This document shows, in pieces, positions 40,103 to 49,919 of a DNA stretch of 64,000 nucleotides. Numbering within the stretch: position 1 is the stretch's first letter; each line of letters starts with the position of its first letter. This DNA comes from Palaemon carinicauda. Taxonomy: Eukaryota; Arthropoda; Malacostraca; Decapoda; Palaemonidae. The stretch lies in the NCBI RefSeq assembly GCF_036898095.1, contig NC_090728.1, positions 88,141,430 through 88,205,429 on the forward strand. The letters run 5' to 3'. The notes beneath the pieces are model-generated. The model was given only the letters and a program-made list of their open reading frames with translations, did no database searches and was not told where the DNA came from. The translations under genes and the position numbers were made by a program.

Positions 40103-40432
40103 AAGGACAGTGAGACAAGCGTCACCAAGATCAACTGATACTTTATTTGAATGCGCACGGAAATACATTACAAGGTGCGGACGGAAACGTAGGATTACGT
40201 TGGCGCCAAGTCAGATTGAAGTGCCCGCCAAAATATATGTGTTTTCTTACACTTACAAATATATAAATTATGGGTTAACAAAAACATGTTATGAAATGAT
40301 ACATATATCAAAATGTAGCTCTGGTAGAGCGGAATATATATACATAGGACACCACAGTGTGGCGAAGAGAGAATTTAAATAAATAAGTAGTTTGTCGATT
40401 TTCTGGACGACGAAGGGATCGATGTCCTTACA
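40100..40432 (-). repeat. 3' LTR
   Basis: 333 bp; ends TGTAAGGACA/TGTCCTTACA. Identical to 44606-44938 except for one base near the outer end. Confidence 0.97.
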
Positions 40433-41530
40433 AGTACTCCCCCCCCCAAGACATCGGGCGGCGTAGAGGGCTGATGATCAATCTTCGTATCTCTTCGGGC
40501 GTCGGAGGGTTCCTCTTGTTTTTGAACGGAGGGGCGCGCTGGCGGTCGGTGTAAGGATCTTTTCCTCTTGACGTCGTTTGATGATTTTTACCTTCGTTGG
40601 GCGGCTTGTTTTGTGGCGGAACTCTGGGTCTGCCAGGTCCAGCGGAGGCGGTGTCGCTTCCTTCGAGAAACGCTGGTTTCACGCGGTCTATTGAGACCCA
40701 GTCCTCTTGGCCATGGACGTCGAGAAGGAAGGCTTTCGTTGTCTTTTTAATTACCCGGTAGGGACCTCGATAAGGTCTAGTCAGTGGTTGTCGATGAGCG
40801 TCGACACGGACGAAAACGTACTTGCAGTCATCCAGGCTTTTTGGCTTGAAGTGCTTGGTTCTGTCCTGGTAAGTTTTGAGACACGGCCTGAACTTCCTGG
40901 CGATGTCCCTTAGGTGATCCAGCTGCGTGTCGTCGGTTGATGAGGGAAAGAATTCGCCAGGAACTGCGAGCGCTTCCACGTAAACTTTTTCGGCGGGAGA
41001 AGGTTCGCCGTCTGCGCGAGGGGCGGTGCGAAGGCCGAGGAGTACCCAAGGAAGTCGTGATTTCCAGTTCCCGTCGGTGCAGCTCGCCATCAGGGACGCC
41101 TTGAGGGTGCGGTGCGTTCTTTCGACCATGCTGTTTGCCGCGGGGTTGTATGCCGTGGTGCTGTGGAGCGTCGTCCCCATTAGGTTCGCCAAAGCAAGCC
41201 ATATTTCTGGGAGGAAAGCGGGGTCTCTGTCAGTCGTGATGTCGTCAGGAACGCCAAACCTGCTCACCCAGCTTGACAGGAGGGCTTCGGCACATGCTTG
41301 AGTCGTAGCTTCGGTCATCGGCGATGCCTCCAACCACCTCGTGGAGCGATCGATGATCGTGAGTAGGTAGCGAGCGGATCCAGAAGGAGGCAATGGTCCC
41401 ACGACGTCGATGTGTATATGTCCGAAACGTCTTTTTGGCTGGGGAAAATCGCCCACCCCCGATTCGGTGTGACGGCTGACCTTGCTTGACTGGCAGTTGA
41501 TGCATGACCTCGCCCATTCCCGGGCGTCCT
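40428..41530 (-). pseudogene. Integrase (catalytic core and C-terminus) of the CsRn1-like element
   Basis: The frame 41456-40428 (342 codons, with the reading extending upstream to about 41530) has the core DDE residues: HIHIDVVGPLPPSG (D), DRDPAFLPE (D) and AANSMVERTHRTLK (E). It then has a C-terminal barrel-like part DDCKYVFVRVDAHRQPLTRP typical of CsRn1/Kabuki-type integrases. It is out of frame with the upstream RNase H/zinc-finger segment because of one extra A in a run of A at about 41530. The stop falls a few bases inside the 3' LTR. Confidence 0.88.
40433..40450 (-). promoter_or_regulatory. Polypurine tract
   Basis: On the minus strand CTTGGGGGGGGGAGTACT lies directly upstream of the 3' LTR, the place where plus-strand DNA synthesis is primed. 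Confidence 0.8.
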
Positions 41531-42306
41531 TTTTTTATCCCTGGCCAGACAAACTTTTCAGACAGAAGGCAAGCGGTGGTGCGTCCTGAGGGATGTGAAA
41601 GTCCATGGATGATATCGAATATTTTCCTTCTGCAGGAGGCTGGTACCCAGGGACAAGGGCGGCCCGTGCTGGTGTCGCAAAGAATAGTTACTCCTGCTGG
41701 TCCGAGGGGAACCGCACTTATCTTGAGCGCGGATGGCTCCGTCAGGTGAACCTGTGCTTCTCGGTCGGTGCGTTGTTCGGTTGCGAGATTGGCGTAGTCG
41801 ATTCCCAGGTGGATCGCGTCAATTTCAATCCTTGAAAGGGCGTCCGCGACTGGGTTTTTCTTTCCCGGGACGTAACGTATGGTGCACCCGAATTCGGCGA
41901 TTGATGCGAGATGACGTTGTTGTCGGGATGACCATGCGTCCGTTGATTTCGTGAAGGCGTGGACGAGGGGTTGATGATCCGTTGCAATCGTGAAGGGGGT
42001 ACCCTCCAAGATGTGCCTGAAGTGGCGGACGGCGAGGTAGACGGCGAGGAGTTCCCTATCAAAGGTGCTGTATCTTGTTTCGGCGGGTTTCAATTTCTTG
42101 CTGAAGAATGCCAGCGGTCGAGGAGAACCATCGACGAGTTGCTCAAGCACAGCCCCGCAGGCGACGTTGCTGGCGTCGGTCGTTAGTCGCAGGGGCGCGT
42201 TGTCGTCGAAATGAGCCAGGGTGGTGGCATTCGCAAGGGCATCCTTCGTCCGAGCGAATGCCTGTTGCTGGGGCAAGCCCCACTCGAGTTTTTTTGCTTT
42301 TCCTTT
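41531..42306 (-). pseudogene. RNase H and integrase zinc finger of the CsRn1-like element
   Basis: Part of the 42516-41245 frame. RNase H: LRLTTDASNVACGAVLEQ (D), FDRELLAVYLAVRHF (E), IATDHQPLVH (D) and KNPVADALSRIE (D). The integrase HHCC finger begins HGLSHPSGRTTACLL; its CxxC lies past the frameshift. This frame is offset by one base from the RT frame upstream (junction near 42307) and from the integrase frame downstream. Confidence 0.88.
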
Positions 42307-43514
42307 CAGACGTCGTCGAGGGGTGACAGGGTTTGTGCGATGTTGGGGATGAAGCGCCTGTAGTAATTGACCATTCCCAAGAACTCCTGAAGTTGGCGGA
42401 TGGTCGTAGGTACTGGGAACTTCCTGATGGCGTCGACTTTGGTTGTCATGGGTTTTACCCCGCGCGAGGATACACGGTGACCAAGGAAATCCACTCCCTC
42501 CGCACCGAACGTACATTTGTCGAAGCGTACGACTAGGCCGTTCTCCTGTAGGCGCTTTAGGACGGTGCGGACGTGTTCCCGGTGTTCCTCCTTGGTTTTC
42601 GAGAATATCAGGATGTCGTCGACGTAGCAGACGCAGAAAGGTAGGTCACCCAGAATGCTATCCATTAGTCGTTGGAAGGTTGCCCCGGCGTTGCGTAGAC
42701 CGAAGGTGTAGGATCCGAACGGCGTTACAATGGCAGTTTTCGGGATATCTTCCGGGAATACGGGGACCTGTAAGTAAGACTTGAGAAGGTCCATCTTGGT
42801 AAAAAACTTTGCGCCGTGCAACACGTTCGTTAGGTCCTGCATGTTGGGCAGTGGGTAATGATCGGGCGTTGTGATGAGGTTGAGGCGCCTGTAGTCGCCG
42901 CAAGGTCTCCAGGACCCGTCCGGCTTTTTAACCATGTGCAGGGGTGATGCCCAGGGGCTCGATGCTTTCTTACAGATACCCATGCGTTCCATGTCCTCGA
43001 AGGCGCGTTTGGCATCCTTCAGTTTCTGAGGCGGGAGGCGGCGGAATTTGGCGTGAGTGGGAGGTCCTGTCGTTGTGATGTGGTGGTAGATACCATGCTT
43101 GGACGGGGAACCTGGCGAGTGTCGGAGCTCGGGGTTGAAAACCTCGGGAAACTCTCGTAGGAGGTCGGCGTAGGGATGCGTTGTTACGGCGGATACGGAC
43201 ATTGTTGCAGGGCCGTGTTCTAGGGCGCGAGACTGGCTGGTTCCCGTGTCGATGAGACGTCTGTTAGCGACATCGACAAGGAGTCCATGGTGGGCGAGGA
43301 AATCCGCACCGAGGAGGGGGCGATTGACGTCGGCGATAGCGAAGGGCCAAGAATACGAACGGCCCATGATAGATATCTTGAGGGTCTTGATTCCATAGCA
43401 CCGTATGGGAGATCCATTGGCGGCGATGAGTGAGGGAGCATTTTTGTCGGGACCACGGTCTAGGTCGGACTTCGAAGGAGGGAACGTTGACTGCATTGCA
43501 CCGGTGTCCACCAT
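42306..43514 (-). CDS. Protease and reverse transcriptase of the CsRn1-like element
   Basis: 402 codons. The aspartic protease begins at once with MVDTGAMQSTFPP. RT follows: YHHITTTGPPTHAKFRRLPP, ASSPWASPLHMVKKPDGSWR, PLPNMQDL, FTKMDLLKSYLQVPV, FGLRNAGATFQRLMD and catalytic YVDD at 42615-42626, then FLGHRVSSRGVKP. The frame is the same as gag's and is open right up to the gag stop (43608), so the product may be a gag-pol made by read-through. It ends early at 42306 because of a one-base shift relative to RNase H. Confidence 0.9.
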   Translation of the reverse strand: MVDTGAMQSTFPPSKSDLDRGPDKNAPSLIAANGSPIRCYGIKTLKISIMGRSYSWPFAIADVNRPLLGADFLAHHGLLVDVANRRLIDTGTSQSRALEHGPATMSVSAVTTHPYADLLREFPEVFNPELRHSPGSPSKHGIYHHITTTGPPTHAKFRRLPPQKLKDAKRAFEDMERMGICKKASSPWASPLHMVKKPDGSWRPCGDYRRLNLITTPDHYPLPNMQDLTNVLHGAKFFTKMDLLKSYLQVPVFPEDIPKTAIVTPFGSYTFGLRNAGATFQRLMDSILGDLPFCVCYVDDILIFSKTKEEHREHVRTVLKRLQENGLVVRFDKCTFGAEGVDFLGHRVSSRGVKPMTTKVDAIRKFPVPTTIRQLQEFLGMVNYYRRFIPNIAQTLSPLDDV

Positions 43515-43607
43515 GAGTCTACGGTTGGAAATGGTATCGAGGATACAGAAACCAATCTTGTTATGGTTAACTGCGGCCGCTATGGTGGCAGGTGGATGCT
43601 TCTGGCG

Positions 43608-44453
43608 TCATCTTCTAGGGAAACTGCATGGTGCTCTACATTTCTTGGCGTCACTGCCGAACTGTTGGTGGTAGAAGCACCATGCTGGGTTAGGCCTAGG
43701 GTTTGGTCGCGTCGGTTGCGGTGGTTTCTTTCTTGATAGAATGTTGATCTCGTCGTCCTCGAGGGCCATTGCCGAGGAGTCTATGGAAGAGCAGCTGCTG
43801 AAGGAGGAGAACGGAGGCGGTGTTGACGATGATGCTCCGAGGCGAGATGCTTTGGAGGCCTCGTGGAGCTTCTGAGCCTTCGACAGGAGTTCGTTCATCG
43901 GGAGCGTGTCGGCGTCTGTTAATTGGGCCCGTACGTCCTGTGGTAGGCGTCGAAGAAAGATCTCGCGAGATAAGCTAATCTCACGTCGTCGGCCGTTGTT
44001 GTCTGTTTCGGGGAGCATGAGCAGGCCGGTTAGCTCGTCCCACGCCTCGACAGGAGAGATGTCACCCATGGGCTTGCCGGCGAGGTCCAGTACTTTCTGT
44101 GCCCTTGCTGAGACGGAGAGGGAGTAGATGCCAATGAGTTTCGTTCTCAGGTCGTCGTATGAAACTTGGCCGGCCTGGGCGTCGAGCCATGGGGAAATCT
44201 TGTCGAATACTTCTTCAGGTATGGAGGTGAGAACGATGTCAGCCTTGGCGCAGGAGTCGCTGAGTCTAGCGACGCGGAAGAGTACGTCCGCTCTCAGGAA
44301 CCAGGAAGCAGTGTTGTGTTGAGAAAAGGGCGGCAGTTTGACTTTGGGCGTGGAGGCGAGGCCGTTGGGTGCGATGGGCGTGTTGCTTCCTGCATCGTGG
44401 CCAGACGACGAGTTGGCGAAGAGGGGAGAAGTTGATATGTCGGTTAAGCTCAT
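43608..44453 (-). CDS. Gag of the CsRn1-like element
   Basis: 281 codons beginning MSLTDIS about 140 bp after the primer-binding site. The N-terminal half has KLPPFSQHNTASWFLRADVLF and KISPWLDAQAGQVSYDDL, the typical CsRn1/Kabuki capsid signature. The C-terminus carries CFYHQQFG...KKCRAPCSF, a CX2HX9CX3C motif. The frame is closed by TGA at 43608-43610, immediately followed by 31 sense codons in the same frame that lead into the protease. Role: structural protein of the particle. Confidence 0.92.
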   Translation of the reverse strand: MSLTDISTSPLFANSSSGHDAGSNTPIAPNGLASTPKVKLPPFSQHNTASWFLRADVLFRVARLSDSCAKADIVLTSIPEEVFDKISPWLDAQAGQVSYDDLRTKLIGIYSLSVSARAQKVLDLAGKPMGDISPVEAWDELTGLLMLPETDNNGRRREISLSREIFLRRLPQDVRAQLTDADTLPMNELLSKAQKLHEASKASRLGASSSTPPPFSSFSSCSSIDSSAMALEDDEINILSRKKPPQPTRPNPRPNPAWCFYHQQFGSDAKKCRAPCSFPRR

Positions 44454-44592
44454 CCTACTGCCTTACGTTCACCGAAGTGTGGGAGAACCAAAGGCAGGTT
44501 CTTGCCTAAGGTAACGGAGTATGTAGAAGGTAGCACGGCCGTAATAAGTCCGTTAATGGCAAAGCCAAAACCGCTGATGCTACTTTCAACTC

Positions 44593-44603
44593 CGGGGTCA
44601 CCA
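44593..44603 (-). promoter_or_regulatory. Primer-binding site (tRNA-Trp)
   Basis: On the minus strand TGGTGACCCCG begins 2 nt after the 5' LTR. Eleven bases complement the conserved 3' end of tRNA-Trp (CGGGGTCACCA). Confidence 0.85.
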
Positions 44604-44605
44604 GT

Positions 44606-44938
44606 TGTAAGGACAGTGAGACAAGCGTCACCAAGATCAACTGATACTTTATTTGAATGCGCACGGAAATACATTACAAGGTGCGGACGGAAACGTAGGA
44701 TTACGTTGGCGCCAAGTCAGATTGAAGTGCCCGCCAAAATATATGTGTTTTCTTACACTTACAAATATATAAATTATGGGTTAACAAAAACATGTTATGA
44801 AATGATACATATATCAAAATGTAGCTCTGGTAGAGCGGAATATATATACATAGGACACCACAGTGTGGCGAAGAGAGAATTTAAATAAATAAGTAGTTTG
44901 TCGATTTTCTGGACGACGAAGGGATCGGTGTCCTTACA
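44606..44938 (-). repeat. 5' LTR
   Basis: 333 bp, one mismatch from the 3' LTR. It should contain the promoter; no obvious TATA box could be assigned with confidence. Confidence 0.97.
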
Positions 44939-44939
44939 A

Positions 44940-44997
<58 letters not shown>

Positions 44998-45001
44998 TAT
45001 A

Positions 45002-45081
<80 letters not shown>

Positions 45082-45087
45082 CCTATG

Positions 45088-45177
<90 letters not shown>

Positions 45178-45247
45178 TACTGTATACAAATACATACAGT
45201 ATATGTATATATATACACATATATATGTATGTATATATATGCATATA

Positions 45248-45298
<51 letters not shown>

Positions 45299-45308
45299 CA
45301 TAGATATG

Positions 45309-45365
<57 letters not shown>

Positions 45366-45395
45366 TGTATATGTATATGAACATATATCACAAGC
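44939..45395. repeat. Long interrupted (AT)n microsatellite
   Basis: About 455 bp of TA repeats with interruptions (ACAG, GGCCTATG, ACTGTATACA). Confidence 0.97.
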
Positions 45396-45413
45396 ACAAG
45401 TGATTTCAATCAA

Positions 45414-45733
45414 TGTAAATATCACCCACGAATGGCATTTAATACCGAATTCTATCTTGGGAATATGTATCCACTTGGAATTCAATTTTATGGTAACAGC
45501 TTCTGGCCGGATGGAGATTCGAACCCCCACTTGTGGGCCGGAAACCATGCCAGCAACGACTCTACCGACAGAGCTCAGTTGGTAGAGTCGTTGCTGGCAT
45601 GGTTTCCGGCCCACAGGTGGGGGTTCGAGTCTCCACCCGGCCAGAAGCTGTTACCATAAAATTGAATTCTAAGTGGATATATATTCCCAAGATAGAATTC
45701 GGTATTAAATGCCATTCGTGGGTGATATTTACA
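45414..45733. repeat. Palindromic pair of tRNA-like units
   Basis: A 320-bp near-perfect palindrome centred at 45573/45574 (GAGCTC). Each arm contains a tRNA-like stretch with a type 2 pol III promoter. On the plus strand the A box is GAGCTCAGTTGGTAGAG (45571-45587) and the B box is GGGTTCGAGTCTCC (about 45621-45634). The minus arm has the same layout, and the two A boxes overlap at the centre. The region from A to B box looks like a tRNA with an altered anticodon arm. Not a functional tRNA gene as far as I can tell; more like a head-to-head tRNA-derived SINE. Confidence 0.85.
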
Positions 45734-45803
45734 TATATGTATATATATGTATTTATATATATGTACAGTATATGCATATATAAGTATATGTATGTAGGCT
45801 ATA

Positions 45804-45811
<8 letters not shown>

Positions 45812-45900
<89 letters not shown>
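45812..45900. repeat. (TA)n(TG)n compound microsatellite
   Basis: About 50 bp of TA followed by about 37 bp of TG. Confidence 0.97.
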
Positions 45901-45902
<2 letters not shown>

Positions 45903-45908
45903 ATATAC

Positions 45909-46588
45909 AGTAAGAACAGATGGAGTTGGAGGAGAAGGCGTTGGAATGATAATGACAACGAGAGCAGAAAAGGCATTAACGGATGGAGCGCTGTAAATAG
46001 TAGATTGTTACTTGCAAAGTTTAAATAAAAACAATGCAATATGAATATTATATTTTGCTATGCACCAACAAATGATTCCTCTGAAGAAATGAAAGATGAA
46101 GACTATAAAGAAATGCAGAGTGTAATACATAAGATCCCAGAGAGAGATATGAAAATTGTAATTGGTGACTTCAATGCTAAAGTTTGAGGGAATAATCAAG
46201 GTATAGAGAATGTGATGTGTTGAGGATCTTGGAGAAGTTGCAAATGAAAATGGAGCACATTTTATAAAGTTATTGTTCAATAAACAATCTTGTTATTAGA
46301 GGTTCACTCTTCAAGCTCTAGGACATCCACAAATATTCATGGACTTCATCATGTGGCAATTACAAAAATCAAATAGATCACATAGCCATTAATAAAGAGA
46401 GAAGGACTCAGAGAAATGTAATTAGCTATAGAGGTGCAGATATTGGCAGTGATCACCAGCTTCTCATTGCCACAATAAAATTAAAACTGAAAGCATCCAA
46501 CAGAAATCTAGATAGAATACCTAGGTTCGAAACAGGTAAGCTTCTTGGAGATGAGCACAGAGAAACATTTGCAATTAACATGAAGTAG
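45909..46588 (+). pseudogene. LINE endonuclease fragment (craniofacial-development-protein-2-like)
   Basis: Plus-strand reading with shifts gives NIILCYAPTNDSSEEMKDED, RDMKIVIGDFNAKV (APE endonuclease GDFN motif), NQIDHIAINKE and GADIGSDHQLL (SDH motif). In-frame stops and shifts are present. The RT half is absent. A C-terminal piece that could belong to the same element lies at 49005-49335. Confidence 0.8.
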
Positions 46589-46603
46589 CTGTTATTTGTT
46601 GCT

Positions 46604-46935
46604 TGTTTCAACATTTGTTTGAGTTCTTCTTTATCTACATACCTTACCATATTTTCGTCATTTATTTGTTCAAGTATTATAATTATTGTTTCTTCAACTG
46701 GCATAGTAGTGTAAAGGAATTCTATGTCGTAGCTGACCATATAGTTATCACTATTTGTCTGTATATTCTTCAAGTCATCTATAAGCTGCATAACTATATG
46801 GTTAGCTATGACATAGAATCCCTTTACACAAATGTGCCAGTTGAAGAAACAATTAATATATTACTTTAACAAATAAATGACGAAAATATGGTAAGGTATG
46901 TAGATAAAGAAGAACTCAAACAAATGTTGATACAA
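46604..46935. repeat. Inverted pair of Penelope-like RT fragments
   Basis: Arms 46604-46746 (minus) and 46792-46935 (plus) are inverted copies around a 45-bp spacer. Each encodes NYMVSYDIExLYTxxPVEET and NDENMVRYVDKEELKQML. The phrase YDIESLYTNVPVEETI resembles the RT motif of Penelope-like elements. Neither arm holds more than about 50 codons of RT. Confidence 0.75.
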
Positions 46936-47109
46936 ACATTTGCAATTATTATTATTCTTATTATTCTTATTATTATTATTACTATTATTATTATTATTAT
47001 TATTAGCCTAGCTACATCCCTAGTTGGAAAAGCAACATGCTATAAACCCAAGGGCTCCAACAGAGAAAAAAAGCTCAGTGAGGAAAGGAAATAAAGAAAT
47101 AAATAAGTG

Positions 47110-47660
47110 ATTCCTATACTCACTATGGTGCCCATCAACAACAACTCTTTGCGATCTATTACTTAAAAATTCAATAAAGATGCTAAGAAACGACCCACCC
47201 TCTCCCAACTATTTTAGTTTGAAAACAAGGGCCTCATGATTAACACGGTCAAAGGCAGCACTAAAATCAAGGCCAATCATACAAACTTCGTGACCACAAT
47301 CAAGGGATTTCTGTACAGCACTGGAGGTTGTAGGAAGGGCATCACATGCTCCAAGGCCTTTAAAAAAACCAAATTGCAAACTAAGGAATAAATTACTTTC
47401 AGAAAATATATTAAGACGTTTTGCCAGAAGACGTTCAAAAACTTTGGATAAAATGAGAGTTGTGGAAATTGGGCGGTAATCAGTTGGACATGGGTTACTA
47501 CAAACACATTCACATAGAGGAGTAACATTACCAATTCTCCAAGTGCTAAAAGCTCCTCTTCTTGCTAATTTGCGCAAAATAACAGATAAATTTGGAGCTA
47601 AGAAATCTGCAGTCTTCATAAAAAACAAAGGAAAAATACAATTTTTGGTCTACACCTTCA
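47110..47660 (-). pseudogene. LINE reverse transcriptase N-terminal part, truncated by deletion
   Basis: Reads FLAPNLSVILRKLARRGAFS, SKVFERLLAKRLN, FGFFKGLGACDALPTTSSAV and GLDFSAAFDRVNHEAL (first catalytic Asp region). It then reaches VVVDGHHSEYRN and stops being RT. The YADD core present at 57343 of the related copy is missing. Confidence 0.88.
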
Positions 47661-47718
47661 TAAGCATCAAGGTCCATCAACAGAGCTTTAATTTCACGAG
47701 ATTGAAAAGCTAAACTAG

Positions 47719-48998
47719 TTAGTTTAGCTTCAGGAAAATAGGAATGAGGAAGTTCAAGTTTTTCATTACTCTATTTACTATCAAAAACACCAGCCAAAAG
47801 GGTTGTCTTTTCCTTTGGACAGTGAGTAAAGGAGGAACTGTTGCATCTACACCAAAGAGTGCAGATTTAAGGGTAGACCAACATTTATGTTCTTGAGTTG
47901 TACCAGAAAGGGTTTCTTTTATGGTTAAATTGTATTCCTTTTCAGTTGAAGCATAAACTCTCTGAGCAAAAGCTATGAGCTGAGTATAGTTATTCCAGGT
48001 CAAATCTGATCTGTTACCCTTCCAAAGATGATAGGCCTCCTGCTTCTCCAAATAAGCATGTCTACAATCATCATTGAACCACAGTTTGCCCTTCACTCGG
48101 TACCTTAGCACACAAGAAGGGATACGCCTATCAATTATGTTGACTAGATCCTCATTCAAAGAGACAACAGGATCAACACTATTATATGATGGTGACCAAT
48201 TCAAGCCCAAAAGATCATGCAAAAGCCCATTCCAGTCTGCTTGAGATTTTATATAAGTTTTACAAGAGTATGATACATCAGGGACAGGCTGCTCAGTCTT
48301 CACTACTAATGAAATCAAGGCATGATCAGATGTCCCGACTGGAGAACCAGCCTTACTTGTTACAACGCCAGGGGAGTCAGTGTAAACGAGGTCCAAGCTA
48401 TTATCAGACCTGTGAGTAGCTTCACTTATGATTTGCTCACAGCCTGATTCAGAGGCAAAGTCTAAAGCTTTTAATCGGTAGGAGAAACAGAACTTAATCA
48501 CTCCCTATGGTGAGCATTGAAATCACCAACAAAGACAAAAGAAGCCTTTCTATCATCTTGTATCTTAGCCATAATGATAAGAAGACAATCGAAGATAGAA
48601 TTATCCATGTCTGGATTCCGGTAGATCAAACACAAATAAAAGTTGTTATGCCTGCCACAAACTTTTAATACCTGAATCTCATGACATTCACATTCGTAGC
48701 AGGACTTATGAGAAGCAGGGCACTCAGTGCTAATATACACCACCATTCCCCTGGCTCTAGGAATGGCATCATGTTTCAACATTATTGGCTTCTTAAAACC
48801 AGTTACAAGGAGCTCAGATGAGTGCCTTATATTAGAAACCAAAGTTTCTGAGCACAAAAGAATATCATACTGTCTGGACGCAATTGTAAGGTCTTGAATA
48901 TTTGCATGAGGACTACGAATATTGCAAGACAGTAGACGCCATTGACGATATCTAGGACGTACTGGTCCCGGATTTCGCTCAATGTCTCCAGACAGCAT
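47719..48998 (-). pseudogene. LINE ORF2 start: 2A-like peptide and APE endonuclease
   Basis: Begins MLSGDIERNPGP, i.e. the DxExNPGP consensus of 2A ribosome-skipping peptides, followed by WRLLSCNIRSPHANIQD, ILLCSETLV, YLCLIYRNPD and FVFVGDFNAHHRE. A shift/deletion near 48500 is followed by SHRSDNSLDLVYT-like text and VGTSDHALISL (catalytic SDH). The upstream frame is open for at least four more codons (SLIL). 2A peptides at this place are known in CR1/L2/Rex1/Crack-type LINEs. Non-functional because of the shift. Confidence 0.85.
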
Positions 48999-49004
48999 AA
49001 GAAT

Positions 49005-49335
49005 TAGTGAGATTCTTATGGGGAGTTAAATGGCTGGACAGGATTAGAAATGAAACTATAAGAGAAATTACTCAAGTGCCATATGTGGATGAGATTATGG
49101 TAAGGGGTAGATGGAGATGGTTTGGGCATGCTCTTCGCACTCCCCAAGAGAGATTAGTTCACCAAACTTTCAACTGGGCTCCACAAGGCACTAGAATAGT
49201 TGGAAGACCCAGGCCTACATGACTGAGGACTATGAGGCATGAAGTAGTAGATGATGAATGGAGAAGTATTGATTTAAAAGCTCAAGATAAAGGCACATTG
49301 GCGAAATTTAACCTAGGCCCTTTGCTTCCATAGGC
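49005..49335 (+). pseudogene. LINE C-terminal fragment (RT tail)
   Basis: Frame 49007-49222 reads FLWGVKWLDRIRNETI, VRGRWRWFGHALRTPQERL and GTRIVGRPRPT, the common C-terminal domain of RTE/CFDP2-like LINEs. Further downstream text (DDEWRSIDLKAQDKGTLAKF) continues after a stop. Truncated at its 5' side where the minus LINE begins. Confidence 0.78.
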
Positions 49336-49470
49336 ATGGGAGATGATGATGAAATCTTGGTGAATGATTAGCTATCTGTTCAAGGAATTCCTTTCTTGTT
49401 TTCACAAGCATCACAGTAAATTATAAGCATTATGTTTTCAGACATCTTATTGAAAACGTCTAATTAAATT

Positions 49471-49514
<44 letters not shown>

Positions 49515-49919
49515 TAGTATTATGTCCAACGATAATTGTGGCCAGCATTTTAGGATTTATAACTTTTAATGTGTGATATTTTAGTCTATACAATATTTTC
49601 TTCGTTTAGGTAGTAAGTAAAGATGGAGCTGTATTGTGTCAAGTTCCCAGACATTGTGAAAAGCCCTTTAAGTGGTACTTTAGCAAATTTCTTAAAACAA
49701 AATAGTTCACCCTTGTGACTGCCTTTGGTATCATGTAATGATGCCACAAATTCCTGTATTTATCATCAGGTAACTTTTCAACAAACGAAATAAAATATTT
49801 TTGGTATTTCAATTCTAGTATAGTCAGATATTTTTATACAAATTTTCCATTTCATATATATAATTCCCAATTATATTATATGTTTGAAATTGCAAATTAT
49901 CTCCTTTTCGTTCACACAT
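49336..49919. other. AT-rich spacer with short (GA)n
   Basis: Contains a GA run ending in poly-G at about 49475-49512. Otherwise AT-rich, with no gene seen. Confidence 0.55.

Larger units (their letters stand above)
40100..44938 (-). mobile_element. CsRn1-like Ty3/gypsy LTR retrotransposon
   Basis: A 4839-bp minus-strand element with 333-bp LTRs that differ at one position (A40422/G44928), so the insertion is recent. Termini are TGTAAGGACA...TGTCCTTACA. The primer-binding site TGGTGACCCCG matches the 3' end of tRNA-Trp. The gag has a CX2HX9CX3C knuckle. Both features are characteristic of the CsRn1 clade. Order is gag, protease, RT, RNase H, integrase. The flanks are AT repeats, so a target duplication (ATAT) cannot be proven. 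Confidence 0.93.
46936..49004 (-). mobile_element. LINE with internal RT deletion (minus)
   Basis: Minus-strand APE-type LINE. Its start (48998) encodes a 2A-like motif and an endonuclease. The RT is cut short at about 47110 and joined directly to the 3' tail (GTTGGAGCCCTTGGGTTTAT complement; CAACTAGGGATGTAGCTAGG) and a (TAA)n-like run at 46945-47005. It is the same family as 56656-58400, which shows what has been deleted. Confidence 0.88.

Noticed and set aside
40568..44322. Plus-strand frames of 60-128 codons within the LTR element
   Set aside because: Shadows of the minus-strand gag and pol genes.
45571..45640. Functional tRNA gene
   Set aside because: A and B boxes are present, but no proper anticodon stem-loop or acceptor pairing could be assigned, and it is one arm of a palindrome.
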